NCBI RefSeq assembly: GCF_000003195.3
Contig: NC_012870.2
Span: 32,392,562-32,456,561 of the forward strand
DNA from: Sorghum bicolor
Lineage: Eukaryota; Streptophyta; Magnoliopsida; Poales; Poaceae
DNA: 64,000 nucleotides
Reading direction: 5' to 3'
Part shown: positions 20,440 to 33,980 of the stretch, one piece after another
Layout: each line of letters opens with the position of its first letter
Position numbering within the stretch: position 1 is the first letter of the stretch
Translations under genes and position numbers: made by a program
The notes under the pieces: generated by a model
Databases searched by the model: none
Told to the model about the DNA's origin: nothing
Seen by the model: the letters and a program-made list of their open reading frames with translations, nothing else

Positions 20440-22093
20440 TGTTGGGTATTCTTAACATCATTACCAAAAGTAGACTAAGTTCTCTAAATCTAGTAACGGT
20501 GCCAAAAATGCCAAACCTATCCCTCACACCACTTAAGCCAAGTTGTCATCCCCAGCATGATATAAGAGACGCGGTATTGAAATATGCAATTGCTCTTCTA
20601 AATAAATAATGAATGGGATCTGCAAGCGCACAGATTAATACCGATGCAGCATTTTAACCGGGAAGTATTCCAGGTATCGTTATTTATATTTTTACCACTG
20701 GAAAGGGATTAGCAATCATCACTATTGATTACAGAATAGAATATGAGATTGAGCATCTATCATTGCATGTATAATTGAGAACATTTATCTAACTCTTCAC
20801 ACAGGGATAAGTGTCACATAAAAGATATATGAAATAATAACAGTGACAAGGATAACTAATCTGATCTAGCCACATAATAAATATGATAAGCACCTCAATT
20901 AGATACTCTAGAAAGTCATTAGCATGGTATTAGAACGAACTACAAGAATATTCTCTAAGTTATTCTTAACTATATAGTCTAGCATTATCATAGTTAGTGC
21001 AAGCATACTTAGCAATCATTGCGAGACAAGACTACGCCCATGCATAGTGATATTAGCAAGGAATATGAGAAACATAGCAATCACTCCCCTGTAATAATGT
21101 TGCTCTGCCAGCCCAATACACGAGAGGGGGACTATATAAGAATCAATGAAGCTGTCACTATCACGAACCACCCCACGATCTGGCATATTGGGTACAATCG
21201 CAGATAAATACGGTATAAGCACCACGCCTACACAATATCTATCATTTACCCATGGATCCGATGGATAAACGCTATACGATCCTAAGCATGTATATAGATC
21301 GTATCTAACTAAGCCAAGTACATAACTATGATAAACTAAGAACAATATAATCTTGAATATAAGCAAGTAGAGCAAAGTCATAAGCAATATATTGAAGTAG
21401 AACAAAGTCATATTCATAATATTGAAGAACAAAGATAATTAGAAAGTAATTAGAAGCACAATTAGAGAATTACCAAGAATCCTCTTGACAGATCCGGAAA
21501 CCAATCGAAGATTGACTCCTTCTTGTTCTAATCCTATGTAGCTATGCTAATCTAGATATCTAATTGATGTGGTGGCTCTAGTCTTGATCAGAGGCTTCTT
21601 CTCCCTTGATGGAACAATGAATTAGGGTTGAGAGGCTCTCTCCTCCAGGGGCTAGGGGGTCTGGTTTTATAGTCCCTTCAAGTGAATATGGGCCCTTGGA
21701 TCAAACCGACATAGATTGTATGGTTTAGATTCATCCTTTAGGTCGGTGGAGATCTCCCGCAAAGCAGAGTCCTGATTGGACTCAGGGGCAGGGCGGGCGC
21801 CCAGTAGGACAGGGCGGGCGCCCTGTCTCTGGCCCCGTTTCGCCTCCGCTTTGGTCTCGTGGCTTCTGGAGTCTTCTAGATGTAAGATAATTGCGCAGCA
21901 CATTAATATCTTTACGTAATCCTGACGTGTGGGCCTTTCTTCCATATTTCCTGATAACCCCCTGCAGAAATAGACAAACACCAAAACTCGTGGAATTCTG
22001 TCAGATAAAACCTTAAGTCTAGATCTTGATTTCATTTGGATCCTTTTCTTTATTTATTTGATAATTAAATTTGATACTTAAGGACCGTCAACA
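20440..22093 (-). repeat. 5' LTR of element B
   Basis: 1654 bp. On the minus strand it starts TGTTGACGGTCCTTAAGT and ends CAATAATGTT-like sequence closing in ACCCAACA. It contains the twin GGGCGCCCGCC motif (about 21822-21790) and a TATAAAA box (about 21671-21665). A second copy of this family is the solo LTR at 28311-39190. Confidence 0.9.
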
Positions 22094-22409
22094 GCTGCCT
22101 CTCATGGTCTTCTCATTCATCAGATGGATGTAAAGACAGCTTTCCTAAATGGAAAGTTAGAGGAAGAGATCTATATGGATCAGCCTGATGGATTTGTAAC
22201 AAGTGGTCAAAAGGGCAAAGTGTGTAAGCTATTAAAATCCCTATATGTCCTAAAACAAGCTCCAAAACAATGGCATGAGAAGTTTGACAGAAGTGTAACT
22301 TCTATCGGCTTTGCTGTTAATGAAGCTGACAAATGTGTGTACTATCGGTTTGGTGGGGGTGAAGGTGTAATCCTTTGTCTGTACGTGGATGACATACTGA
22401 TCCTTGGGA
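22094..22409 (+). pseudogene. copia reverse transcriptase, first fragment
   Basis: The frame encodes the copia RT core: [20 protein letters not shown], then [13 protein letters not shown], then [12 protein letters not shown] with the YVDD catalytic pair. It begins abruptly at 22094 (element B insertion) and stops after LILG at 22409 where element C begins. Reading resumes in frame at 54212 with TSLDVIKEVQDF, so the break is purely insertional. Upstream gag, protease and integrase are missing from the window. Confidence 0.9.
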
Positions 22410-25400
22410 TGTAGCACCAGGTTTTAAGAACAAAACCAGATACACACCATATGCGAGCCCAGGAAGTCAAATCTCACATATAGCCACAAATAAGGGTAAT
22501 TTCAATAGTCAATGCTTATTATATAACATACTAAGTATAAAAGATATAACCTTCGACAGCAAACAGCGGAAAGACACCCCGTTCTTCAGGCGAAAGCTCC
22601 AAATCCACAGGGACAACTGACTGGTTGAGCACAAGCCTAAACTCTTTTCCAAGCTTGCAATCTGGTACCCATCCAGGATTTTTATCCAAATAAAATGTAA
22701 AGGCAAGCGTAAATACATCTCGTACTCAGCAAGAATAACATGGGGTTCATGAGGCTCAAAGGCTAGACACTGGTTTAACTTCATGTACCTTTTAGTGGTC
22801 ACAATTTTAGCATACGAGTAGCATCAAGTTGTCAAGTCCCATAGTAAACTCATGATCAAGTAAAGTGAATAAAGAATAGCATAAACATATTATCAATAAT
22901 AACATTAATGATTTGCTATTAGTGATCATTTATTCTGTATTGGTCCAAGGCCGCTCATGACCGTGAGCACGACTGATATATCAGTTTTACACTCTGCAGA
23001 GGTTGTACACTTTCACTGTGAGTCGTGATTTACCCTTTCGCCCGAGGTGATCAGCCCCTTAGCCTACTCCCAAGGAAGACCGGTAGGGTTCACTATGAAG
23101 CCTTTCAAAGGTTCGTCTAACAAGTTAGGGCCGCTCGGTTTCGTTAGTCAGTCCGTGTGATTCACCCGCAGGAATCTACGGTCTGCTATCCCCCATTTGT
23201 GCCGCAAGGGTAACCACTAACAAGCTAGAAAAGGTCCTCGTACTGAGCTAAAGCCAGAGCCGTGTAGCCCCCATAGTTGTACTGTATGTACCGGATGGTC
23301 ATATACAGATAAGTCCTTATGGAGAGAAACTAGAGCACCATAAGATAGCCCAATGCTCCAGCCCTCTTTTCCAATGTTGCTAAAAAGTCAACTTTTAATG
23401 TTTATTGCATATTCCATTAATCAAATTACAAGATCATGGTTTAGTGGAGCACTAGCATAAGCTACCCAATGCATGACCATAGGTGACAAGGTATAAGATC
23501 AATAATAGGAAATCCTTATCAAGGAGACACATGCAATATGAAGTGTGATTAAAGTTATTAGCAAACAAAGATGATCCCATGTTATACTTGCCTTGAACTT
23601 TACTTAAACTCAGATCCTTCTACTAGTTCCAAGCCTTCAATGAACTACTTCTTGATCACCACGTATAGCTCACCGACTGGATAATATCATAAAGCACCAC
23701 ACAGGCATCCATACAATCATACACGAAGCAAACGATAGAACTAAATTAGAACAGTACACCAAACAATTAAAAGTTTTGAAAGCTAATCTACGTCTTGCTA
23801 CGAACACATAAATGTGAAAAACACGCTAATCGCACACTAACCAGAGTTACGGTGAAAAAGAAATGACTAACGAAGATTTACTTTATTATAAGAGTAAAGA
23901 CTATAAGTTCGGTTTATTTTATTTATAAAACCAAGTGACGGATATTAATTTAGTCAATTTACTTCTTACTTGAAAAGTAGAGTTAATAAATCTATTAGTC
24001 ATATTTTATTTGCAAACATATCTCATATTATTTAAGTCATTTAAACTTCACTTTGGAAAAGAAATAAACTTGTTAGAGCATCTACACAAATCATATTTAA
24101 ACTGAACGAATTATTATTCAAAAACATATATTTTTTTTATTAACAACTAGTCACACTAATATAGGTATAATTTACCAAGGAATAAAACTTATATTGATTT
24201 TAATTATGAAACTAGTTGCTAGTATTATTAATAAATTTTAATATTTAACTTATGAAAAACAACAGCAGGAACATATCAACTACATCATTACTTACTCATC
24301 GTTACAAGATCAAACTATTTCAGAATTAAAACGGGCAGAATCGAAGGTGTAAAAACTTTTGTGAGATTAATTTTAGATACAGTTAGCAAGGAAGATGAGA
24401 GTTGAAGGAAAACCAGATACGTACATCTTTGGCCATGTTAGGCTTCCCTTCCTTTGGCTGGGCACGTACTGATGTAATATTTCAAAATGCTTGAGCTAGC
24501 TAACTGCAGTCCAGCTGCTAGTTTGGCTTTCGATTGGAGGATGCCTCGTTCCTTGCTAGATGGAGCAGCAGGCTAATTAGCTTTGGCTAAGCCAGATTTG
24601 TTAGGATTAAGAGCAGATGTATGTGTACCTACTCGGCTGCTGCTTTGCGTTTTGGTCTCCTGGAGTTGCCGAGGCCACGCCGATGGCTGTGCTCGCCCGG
24701 TCGCCGTTGTACAGTCTGCAGCAATGTCGTGCCACCGCACCTATGGCTGCATCGCACGCACACCATATGAGAGGACTCCGATGAATAATGGCCACTCTAG
24801 CGAATCGCAATGGATGATGGCAAGGACGATGGGGCAAGCTCCACATATGATGAACGTGGCGATGAGTAGGGTCGAGGCGTCGAAAAATCAATTTTTACTA
24901 CCTTGGATTTCCAACTAGGGGTTCCCTTCCCTTGTGGTAGTTTTGGTGTACTCTGTCCAAAGGGTTTGTACATATATATAGAGAGGAAGTCTCTCTATAT
25001 CTACATCAATTAGCAATATGGTACTAATTAATGTTGCACCTTTCACATTTACTAATGGGCCCAAATAAACATTAAAGCCCATTAATAAATAAAGACATGG
25101 TCTTTGGGATTTATTAAATTTATTGCACTTGAAATTTAAGCGTTGAAGAGAAAGAGATATTCTATTATTTTCGGAATTAATTAATTTCATGTATAGAACA
25201 ATTCTAGAAAAGTCTAGAATTATTATTTAAGGCCCCGAAAAATACTCCAAAAACTTCGAAAATTCAGGGAAAATTCTCAAAGCTTTTATGGAATATGAGG
25301 AACCCGAATAAAGTGTTTGGAGCTCATGATGAGATAATATGAAGCATCTAAAAAATAGAATATGCTCACGGAAAAGACCGAAAAATTTTCCGAAAAGTTT

Positions 25401-25773
25401 GCTTCATGGACAAGAAACTAAAAGGATTGACTTAGGTTTGAAAGAAAAGATTCTGAGAGACTCTGAATGAAATCTTGATCTGAGCGACAAGGAATTTGAT
25501 TGTAGAAAAAGATAAATACGTACCGAAAAAGAAAGATCGATCTACTAAACGTATTTTTAAAAAAAACTTTGCTTAGTCTCAACACACAAAGGAGCAACAA
25601 ACAAACATCACATAAAACATATGTACCAGCATGTATGCACAACAACGTTGCTAAACCCTATGATGAATTTTAATTTAAGGAAAATTTTTATTTTAACATA
25701 TTTTCATGAGCACAGAAATACAAAATAAATTATTTTAGCTTTATTTACAAAGAAGCAAAATTTAGGTGTTACA
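22410..25773 (-). repeat. 3' LTR of element C
   Basis: 3364 bp, starting TGTAGCACCAGG and ending TTTAGGTGTTACA as read on the plus strand. It is colinear with the pieces at 28007-28310, 39196-39751 and 51760-54206. Short frames inside it, such as the one at 24583-24918, recur in the other LTR because the DNA is duplicated and are not genes. Confidence 0.9.
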
Positions 25774-28006
25774 ATTCTATCCCCCTTAAGATGAATCTCG
25801 TCCTCGAGATTCGGAAGATGGTGATGCTAAGATCAGGATAGTTCGCCTTTGAATCTTCGTCTCTTCCTTGAGTTGTTCTCTTAATAACTATTTCATTGCT
25901 TAGTCTTCCATTAATATAATTCCGCTGTTCTTTAATTCCATGAGTAGGCTTCTTATAGCTTTTCCTTTTTTTGCTTTTGTCGGTGTGGATTCTTTATTTG
26001 ATTCAATGCCAACTTGCTCTTCAATATTATTGTTGATAATACTCAGCTTTATCATATTCATAACATCCTTCAAAGGCAGGATCATTCTCTTCCTACATAT
26101 CCGTGAAAGGCATCATCTAGGACTCTTGAGTCATGGGGTACTACACTTCATGTCATCAAGTAACAAGGCAAGGATAGATGATCATAACCATAGAATATCT
26201 GAAAAGACAATTATCACTTCAAGATAGATTAAATATGCATAAGCCAATGATACCAAGGTACTAGCCCCCTTAAAATGAGATTGATTTGGGGATACTAGGG
26301 ACTAATCCTCCTATCCTTTTTTGGACGCACACATCATAGTCTTTTAAATTCACTTGTACCAAGTCTCTTAATCCAAGGTTAGTTTCATCACTAAGTTCCA
26401 ACTATCGGTACCTTTATCATAGTTAAGTTGTTTCACTCTCACATTGTACATATAGCTTTGTAGACTTTGGTGTCATCTGATCCTCATAAACACAACTCTC
26501 AATCCATGAGTATCAGCAATGACATATATCCCCACTAATATTCTCTAAATGGGGTGATATCTCGAATCCAAAACCAATTTACCAAACACTTGTGATCTTC
26601 ACATATGATCCAACATTATCCAATTTTTCTCCATGTAACCCCTTTATTTAGGCTACCCCCCTTAAGAAAGGTCAACTAGGGGACACAAGAAAGGTAGCTT
26701 GCACTTTTTTCCAGTCAAGTTGACTAGCATTGAGACCTTTTGACATCCCAAAGAACTTATGTGCAAGAGAACCAACAGGTATCCTAAAATTTTCTCGTGA
26801 TATGAAAACACTAGCGTAGTAAAACAGACATAACCCTTATTCTGTGAGTCCAATAGAGTTGTAGCTTATATCATTAGAAAACTTATGAAGTTCACCAAAA
26901 TTTTCATATAGAAGACATCCTTAGGTTCTGTCTTGAAACTTAGGTAAAACAGCCATACATAATATTCCTCCTGACAGTGTCTCAGCACCTATGCAGTAAT
27001 TGCAGCTGTCATATCTCGAGCTACATAAATCATATGGACACGATCCTTATATTGTTGAAAAGCTTATGAAATCCTCTACAACTTTAGTATACATCTTTTT
27101 CCCAGATTCTGCATTTAACTTGGCTGAAAATAGGGAATACCAAAACTGTCCAGACTTTGATACAGAACAGAGACATCCAATTGTAAATATCATATCTCAG
27201 GTTCTACTTATCCAAATAAGTTCCAGCTTATACCTTTAGAAATCCTAGCAAATTGTCTATAACTTTTCTATAGAACACTTTTCCAAATTCTATAGTTATA
27301 TTTGTCTCAAACAGCAAGTTCCTGAAACTGGTCCAGATTCTGGACAGCGCAACTGCATCAACTTGTGATTTTCATAACTCCAATTCCAAAATAGATAAGG
27401 GGGTGATTCTTGAGGTCAAAGAAAGATCTTGGAGTCTAGTTGTTCCCAGAAAAAGTTGACAAACATTGCACGATGAGAACTTGAGATATACCAATATTAT
27501 TGCAGACTGCTCCAGAAATCAGCAAGGAACAGAAACAGGATATAACAAAACCCAACTACTTATTTCACTACTCCTTATGCCTTAGGTCTATAAACTAAAT
27601 GATATTATGGAGAAATCCCACAAAATCATTGCACACATTACAAAGATCCAAATCAAGCATAAATATAATAACAACCAATTAAGCATTAGAGGTTGACACT
27701 TCACACAACTTGGCATACTATCGTTCCCTTCATACTAAGGGCAAAGATCCTAAAAGTCCTCTTTAAAAGACACAAGAAGAGGATAAGGGAAGGTTCTAAA
27801 AGCATACCAACTCAAGGAGTGAAGATGAGAACAAGGACTTTTAAAATAAGCAACAAGGTAGAGACAAATAGCAAGGATAGTGATATTGTATAGAGAAAAA
27901 AACCAAGGTTTATTGAGCAAGGATTTAATGACAATTCCAAAACCTTAAGACGACAAATTTCTAACTAGGCTTGCGTCCTACAGTCAGCATTACTCTGATA
28001 CCACTT
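25774..28006 (-). other. interior of element C, non-coding
   Basis: 2.2 kb with no conserved protein in any frame. Next to the 3' LTR the minus strand has a polypurine tract, CTTAAGGGGGATAGAAT (25790-25774). Similar CCCCCTTAA tracts recur near 26262 and 26650, like decayed extra polypurine tracts. The rest is low-complexity, AT-rich sequence. Confidence 0.75.
27986..28003 (-). other. primer-binding site of element C (tRNA-iMet type)
   Basis: The minus strand reads TGGTATCAGAGTAATGC three bases inside the LTR; TGGTATCAGAG is the standard initiator-Met tRNA complement. Confidence 0.85.
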
Positions 28007-28310
28007 TGTAGCACCTGGTTTTAAGAACAAAACCAGATACACACCATATGAGACCCCAGGAAATCAAATCTCACATATAGCCACAAATAAGGGTAATATC
28101 AATAGTCAATGCTTATTATATAACATACTAAGTATAAAAGATATAACCTTCGACAGCAAACAGCGGAAAGACACCCCGTTCTTCAGGCGAAAGCTCCAAA
28201 TCCACTGGGACAACTGACTGGTTAAGCACAAGCCTAAACTCTTTTCCAAGCTTGCAATCTGGTACCCATCCGGGATTTTTATCCAAATAAAATGTAAAGG
28301 CAAGCGTAAG
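28007..28310 (-). repeat. 5' LTR of element C, piece 1
   Basis: Colinear with 22410-22713. It is interrupted after CAAGCGTAAG by the solo LTR insertion; GTAAG (28306-28310) is one copy of that insertion's target duplication. Confidence 0.9.
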
Positions 28311-29376
28311 TGTTGACGGTCCTTAAGTGTCAAATTTAATTATTAAATAAACAAAGAAAAGGATCCAAATGAAATCAACATCTAGACTTAGGGTTTTATC
28401 TGAGAGAATTCTATGAGTTTTGGTGTTTGTCTATTTCTGCAGGGGGTTTTCAGGAAATAAGGAAGAAAGGCCCACACGTCGGGATTACATAGAGAAATTA
28501 ACGTACCGCGCAATTATCTTACATCTAGAAGACTCCAGAAGCCACGGGAAGGAAGCGGAGGCCGAACGGGGCCAGGCACTAGGCGCCCGCCCAGTTGCCT
28601 TGGGCGCCCGCCCCCTCTATGAGTCCAAACAGAACTCTCTCTCGGAAAAGATCTCCACCAACCTAAAGGATCAAGGATAACCGTTCAATCAATGTCGGTT
28701 TGATCCAATGGCCCATATTCACTTGAAGGGACTATAAAACCAGACCCCCTGGCCCCTGGAGGAGAGAGCCTCTCAACCCTAATTCATTATTCTCAAGGGA
28801 GAAGAAGCCTCTGATCAAGATTAGAGCCACCACATCAATTAGATATCTAGATTAGCATAGCTACATAGGATTAGAACTAGAAGGAGTCAATCTTTGATTG
28901 GGTTCCGGATCTATCAAGAGGATTCTTGGTAATTCTCTAATTGTGCTTCTAATTGTTCTTCTAATCATCTTTGTTCTTCATTATTATGAATATGACTTTG
29001 TTTCTACTTCAATATATTGCTTATGACTTTGCTCTACTTGTTTATATTCAAGATTATATTGTTCTTAGTTTATTATAGTTATGTACTTGGCTTAGTTAGA
29101 TTGGATCTATATACATGCTTAGGATCGTATAGCGTTTATCCATCGGATCCATGGGTAAATGATAGATATTGTGTAGGCGTGGTGCTTATACCGTATTTAT
29201 CTGCGATTGTACCCAATATGCCAGATCGTGGGGTAGTTCGTGATAGTGATAGCTTCATTGATTCTTATATAGCCCCCCTCTCGTGTATTGGGCTGGCAGA
29301 GCAACATTATTACAGGGGAGTGATTGTTATGTTTCTCATTTACCTTGCTAATATCACTATGCATGGGCGTAGTCTT

Positions 29377-30890
29377 TGTTGACACTAGCTAACACCACTT
29401 AGATACTAGGTTGTCATCCCTAGCATGGTGCCAGAGTGTACAAAGGTATTTATAAATGTAAAGGCTCTCTAGAAAATAATCTATTCTATCCGCAAGCGCA
29501 CAGATAAAACACCTCATTGTAGCATTTCACCAGGATAAGTATTCCAGGTATCGTTATTTATAATTTTGCTCAAGGGATCTAAGGAGATTAAATTAAGGGC
29601 AAAATCTATCAAGGCATAGACTAGAGATAAACTTGCAAGAACATGATTACTAATGAGAAACTCGTCACACAGTCACTTACTTTAGCAGGGGGTAAACCAT
29701 AAAGATAATGATAATGAATTATAAGTTCAAGGGATAAATAACACAGCGATTAGAAAATAGACTACTCCTCATATATGTAGGTGATGTCGGATTAGCTAGA
29801 GAATGGATTCTAAGTTATCTACTAACTACTAAGTTATAATCTACTCTAGTTATCTACAAGATCATATATAGCATAAAAGACTCTTCATTCATGTATAAGG
29901 AACATTGATAAAGTAAATCAGAGCATCGCACAACTTACTCCACAATACCGGTTCTGCCTGTCCTATCAACGGAGGGTGGACTATATAAGAATCAACGAAG
30001 CTGTCACTATCGCGAACAACCACACGACCCGGCCAATAGGATACATTTGCAGATAAATAACATCTTAGCACCACGCTCAGATGTGATCTATCACCTAACT
30101 CCCTCGCGTCAAGAGCTAAGCGCTTTGCAAACTTATACATAAACTCATTATCAATTAGAACTATGTCAAATATAGAACTAGAACAAACTAAGAACATAAT
30201 AATTAGAGACATAATGCAATTAGAACAAAGAATTAGAGAAAGATATGAATAATACCAATCTTTATTACCGAAGATCCGAATCCAGAGCATAGTGCTCTAC
30301 TTCTCTAATTGCTATCTAATCAAACCTCTAAACTTGAAAGATTAGGGAGTAGCTAATTCTAATTCTCTATGGGAGAGAAGCTGTAAACCCTAACTTTGAT
30401 GGCTACCTCTGAATAATGATTTCTTCTCTTCTCCTCTCTCCTCCAGGCGGGAGAGGCCTTGGTTTTATAGTCCCTTCAAGTGAATTTGAGCCGTCGGATC
30501 AAACCCACATTGATTGTGTGGTTTAGATTGATCCTTTTGGTCGGTGGAGTTTAGCCCCGAAGCAGAGTCCTGATTGGACTCCTGGCCTGGGCGGGCGCCC
30601 AAGGGGGGTGGGCGGGCGCCCTGCCCCGAGCCCGATCGTGTTCTCGTTCGTTCCCGTGGCTTCTGGACTCTTCTAGATTGAATAAAATTGCGCGGCACGT
30701 AATTATCTCGTTGTAAACATGACATGTGGGCCTTCTCTCCATATTCTCTGATAACCCCCTGCTGAAATAGATAAACACCAAAGCTCGTGGAATTCTGTCA
30801 GATAAAACCCTAATTCTAGATGTTTGTTTCATATTGGTCCTTTTTCATGTTTATTTGATTATTAATTTTAGTACTTAAGGACCGTCAACA
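29377..30890 (-). repeat. 3' LTR of element D
   Basis: 1514 bp; minus strand TGTTGACGGTCCTTAAG...GCTAGTGTCAACA. TATAAAA on the minus strand at 30479-30473; twin GGGCGCCCGCC motif at about 30622-30589. A polypurine tract (minus AGGGTAAGCTTGGGGGAGTT, 30910-30891) precedes it. Confidence 0.93.
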
Positions 30891-32441
30891 AACTCCCCCA
30901 AGCTTACCCTTTGCTCGTCCCTCAGCAAATAGCTAAACTCAGACGAATCAGGAGTTGCTTCGATGTTTTCTATCCTGACAGGCACACATGCTTTTATATA
31001 AAAATTCTTCTAGATTAGAGTGAATTGTTATGGAGTTTAGTACCTGCACTTAAGTCTTAAGTAATTGAAAGAAAAAATAATTAAGTCAAGCACTATTCCT
31101 CCTGTTATACTTTACCTTTGTTCCAGAGTTTTTCATATGTTTTCAAAATAAAACTCAGAGTTCCCAGCAATGATTCTCTCAAGTCTCTCTATATGTAGTA
31201 TTTGTGGATCCTTACCAAAATGTCACTTACCTATAGCTAATGGAATATTTAAGTGGAGCTCATAGGAGTGAAAAACAGCTCATACATATGTTGTCTAATC
31301 GAGCCATGGATCCAAAGGAACTCAGCATATAATTAAGTCAAGATGTGCATGTTTGGTGGAGTAAATGGTAGTGATGGTGATAATAAAACTTACTTCTCAT
31401 TGCTCCTCATATTGCTATCTCTCCTCCTCTTTGATCTTTGCTTTGGGAGAACATGGGCTATCTTTTTCTTTTCTTTTTTTTTCAGGTGGGTAGTAGATAC
31501 CCCTAATTCTACAATCGGACACTTGTCCATTTTTCCGCTCAAGTGGGCATCTTTGTACCCCTAATTCTACTCCGGACACTTGTCCATTTTTACCACTCGT
31601 CTCACACTTTTTCTTTCTTTTTCGAGGTTCTGGGCACTTGCCCCTTTTTATTTCCTCGCATATTTTTGCATAACCCATGCCTCTTCTGCATTGAATCTTT
31701 TTAGAGAGAGAATATAACAATATTTGGGATAGTGAGTGATAATATTTTTAGCCATTTTAATGAATGGTGATGGATGGTGTAGTAGATGTGTGCAAGTGAA
31801 TATCTTAATTTAACCACATGAAAAGCACCTAAGGGTCTACACAGCTCGATCAAACTCAATGTAAATATAGTAAAAGATGTTATAGCAAGTATGGCTGTGG
31901 TAGGTAGATTGTTATGCTAGAAACTCATCATGTGCTTTGTAAGTTTTTAAAATAAATCTCCAGAATCTTAGTGTAGTAGGAACAAGATAAACAGCAGCTC
32001 AACTTTATATCATGCCTTTCTCTTACCTAGACATTAGTTTTATGCTTCCCAAAGATAGTAAGTTTCAGTAATTCCTGGAAGAACTCTAATATAAAAGCTA
32101 GGTACTTATAACAGAGCAACTATTCATCATTTCTATCATACATTTTTTTGGTCTTTTTGTTTTTCTAGAGATTAAACTTAGCAGATAAATAAAGCACACT
32201 TATCAACACACTCTTTTTATTTTGTTTTCATGTTTATAAAATGCAGTAAATTAAAGCAAGAAAATATTTATTGGGTTTTCTAAGTTTTCCTTTTAAGATA
32301 AAAAACTAAAATAAAAAGGAATAAATAAGAAAAGCAAATAAAAACTTACTTGGTAAATTGGGGAGGAACTCCCCCAAGCTGGATGTTACTGTCGGTCTTA
32401 CCCGATGTTCCAGAACCGCATCATGGTTGTGATGTTGTCGT
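30891..32441 (-). other. non-coding 3' segment of element D
   Basis: 1.55 kb between the extra ORF and the 3' LTR, AT-rich and without a recognisable gene. It contains three imperfect copies of a GGACACTTGTCC/GGGCACTTGCCCC-type phrase (31508, 31574, 31630). Confidence 0.6.
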
Positions 32442-33980
32442 TCATTGTTGTGTATCTTGTCTCAGCTCTTGTACTGCAGTGGCATGGTCCTGGTTCCATT
32501 TTTGTTGCTCTTCCAGGAGTCTTCCATGTTCTACTTGCGTGTTCTGGATGTCGAGGAGAGTGTTGTCGGTACGAGTGAAGAAAGCACCGGCCTCATGATA
32601 GTAGTCATTCGTGAAAGCGTAGGAGGCGTCGGAGTATCGTCCTGCATCAAATTGGGGCGGAGGTCTGGATCCTGAAGCTCCATATGGATCAGTGGAGTAC
32701 CTCCCCATATGGAAAGGCGGGTTTGTCCACTGGTGGTCTTGGCTCTCCGGCCATGTCTCCTCTGTTGGCTCTTGTGGTTGCGCATGTCGAACCCATGGGT
32801 CTCGAAGGACTCGGGGGTTGTAATCGCAATAATACAGGTGCGCTGCTTCTTCTGGCCCGGGATCAGCTCCATACCAGGTGCGTTCTCGATGGGTGGTCAT
32901 CCTTTCAGATGCCACTCGCTGTGGAGCTCTCTGGTTCACTAGTGTTGCTGCAATCTCAACCAAAAAGTTTTGAACAACGTAGAGGCCAAGGTTCGGGTTA
33001 GGTAACCGAATCTTGCCTCTATCATCATATAGCATATATATTATATTCCCCTCTTTCTTTAACATCCGAGCTTGTCTAAATGTGTCATAGCCATGATAAA
33101 TTCTTAACTCATCTATGAAATCCAACGATGAGTTTTCTAGCAAGTGAAGATTAAAGGCTAGACGAGTGATAAGTGAAGTGCATCCTACTGGTCCCTGTAG
33201 ACTAGGTACACTAAGCCAATGAGAAACTAAAAGTGTAACAGGTGAAGTAGGTACTTTATTAATAGCAGCATATAAAAGTTGTAAATCTCCTACTCTTACT
33301 TTCCTAATATCGTCACGATAGAAAAGATTGTACCCAAGCCATTTGTGGAACATCCTAAGAGTGGGGTGTTCCATGTCACTGGTTCGGGCTTGACTATAAA
33401 AATTATCTGTAGATATTTCTCTCCAAAACTGGTGTCTCTCAAAATTAGGTAGGTCAGAGTCAATGTTCAGGATGCATCTTGAAGAGAAACCAAGATGGTC
33501 GCTCAGCTCTCTCCAAGACAACATAATCTCTTGTTTGAACATCTGAAAAACAATTTCCCCCTCATAATATTGTAAGGTGCAAAGAAATTCGAGGGTGAGA
33601 AGACGAGAACCCAGCTCAGTTATATTCCAAAAATTTGTCCAACCTATCATTTGGAAAATTAAGTCAAATTCAGTGTCCATACCTATTTCTTGTAGTAAGA
33701 TTGGATCGAGAGTAGGGGTGTGAATAAAATCTTTGTTCTTCAATTGCTGATATACTTCTTTCTCTCTTCGGGTCTTCAGTCCAAGGTCTCCTATCTTGAG
33801 AAGGACCTTGACTTGCTGACCTGATGAAGATGACGGAGCTTGTGTGGGCGTTGGGTCGACGCTCATCTCTGATGGGTGTGAGGAGTTTCGGGATGAACTC
33901 CTTGTACCAATGTGCTTGAGAGCCTTCCCTGCATTCTTCACCTTCTTAAACATCCTGCAAACAAAAGTTGGCAAAAACAC
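32442..33980 (-). CDS. ATHILA ORF1-like protein of element D
   Basis: An uninterrupted 512-codon frame. It starts with MFLPTFVCRMFKKVKNAGKA; a second Met, at MFKKVKNAGK (33953), may be the real start because a splice-acceptor-like TTTGCAG lies just before it. A Ser/Pro-rich N-terminus is followed by a globular core (about residues 75-370) with DLIFQMIGWTNFW, LTLEFLCTLQYY and LSWRELSDHLGF, which resembles the ATHILA ORF1 / plant-transposon-protein family. The C-terminus is Pro/Gln/His-rich with a short coiled-coil-like end (LEEQQKWNQDHATAVQELRQ). The function is unknown in that family. It is the only intact frame in element D and has its own upstream TATA box. Confidence 0.7.
   Translation of the reverse strand: MFLPTFVCRMFKKVKNAGKALKHIGTRSSSRNSSHPSEMSVDPTPTQAPSSSSGQQVKVLLKIGDLGLKTRREKEVYQQLKNKDFIHTPTLDPILLQEIGMDTEFDLIFQMIGWTNFWNITELGSRLLTLEFLCTLQYYEGEIVFQMFKQEIMLSWRELSDHLGFSSRCILNIDSDLPNFERHQFWREISTDNFYSQARTSDMEHPTLRMFHKWLGYNLFYRDDIRKVRVGDLQLLYAAINKVPTSPVTLLVSHWLSVPSLQGPVGCTSLITRLAFNLHLLENSSLDFIDELRIYHGYDTFRQARMLKKEGNIIYMLYDDRGKIRLPNPNLGLYVVQNFLVEIAATLVNQRAPQRVASERMTTHRERTWYGADPGPEEAAHLYYCDYNPRVLRDPWVRHAQPQEPTEETWPESQDHQWTNPPFHMGRYSTDPYGASGSRPPPQFDAGRYSDASYAFTNDYYHEAGAFFTRTDNTLLDIQNTQVEHGRLLEEQQKWNQDHATAVQELRQDTQQ

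Larger units (their letters stand above)
18439..22093 (-). mobile_element. gypsy element B (Athila/Tat lineage), 3'-truncated
   Basis: On the minus strand the order is 5' LTR (22093-20440), primer-binding site (20431-20414), then a gag-protease frame from 20279 that is cut off at 18439 by a CACTA terminus. RT, RNase H, integrase and the 3' LTR are not present to the left. The right edge at 22094 abuts a copia RT gene, so B inserted into copia. The expected target duplication (GCTGC) cannot be confirmed because the other end is lost. Confidence 0.85.

Noticed and set aside
20640..21440. Hydrophobic frames repeated near 21016, 29017, 29889 and 37587
   Set aside because: They recur because they are within LTRs of B and D; no evidence of translation.
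24583..24918. Possible small gene also seen at 53033-53254
   Set aside because: Both copies are the same position of the two LTRs of element C; duplication is by the LTR, and the frames differ in length and lack known domains.
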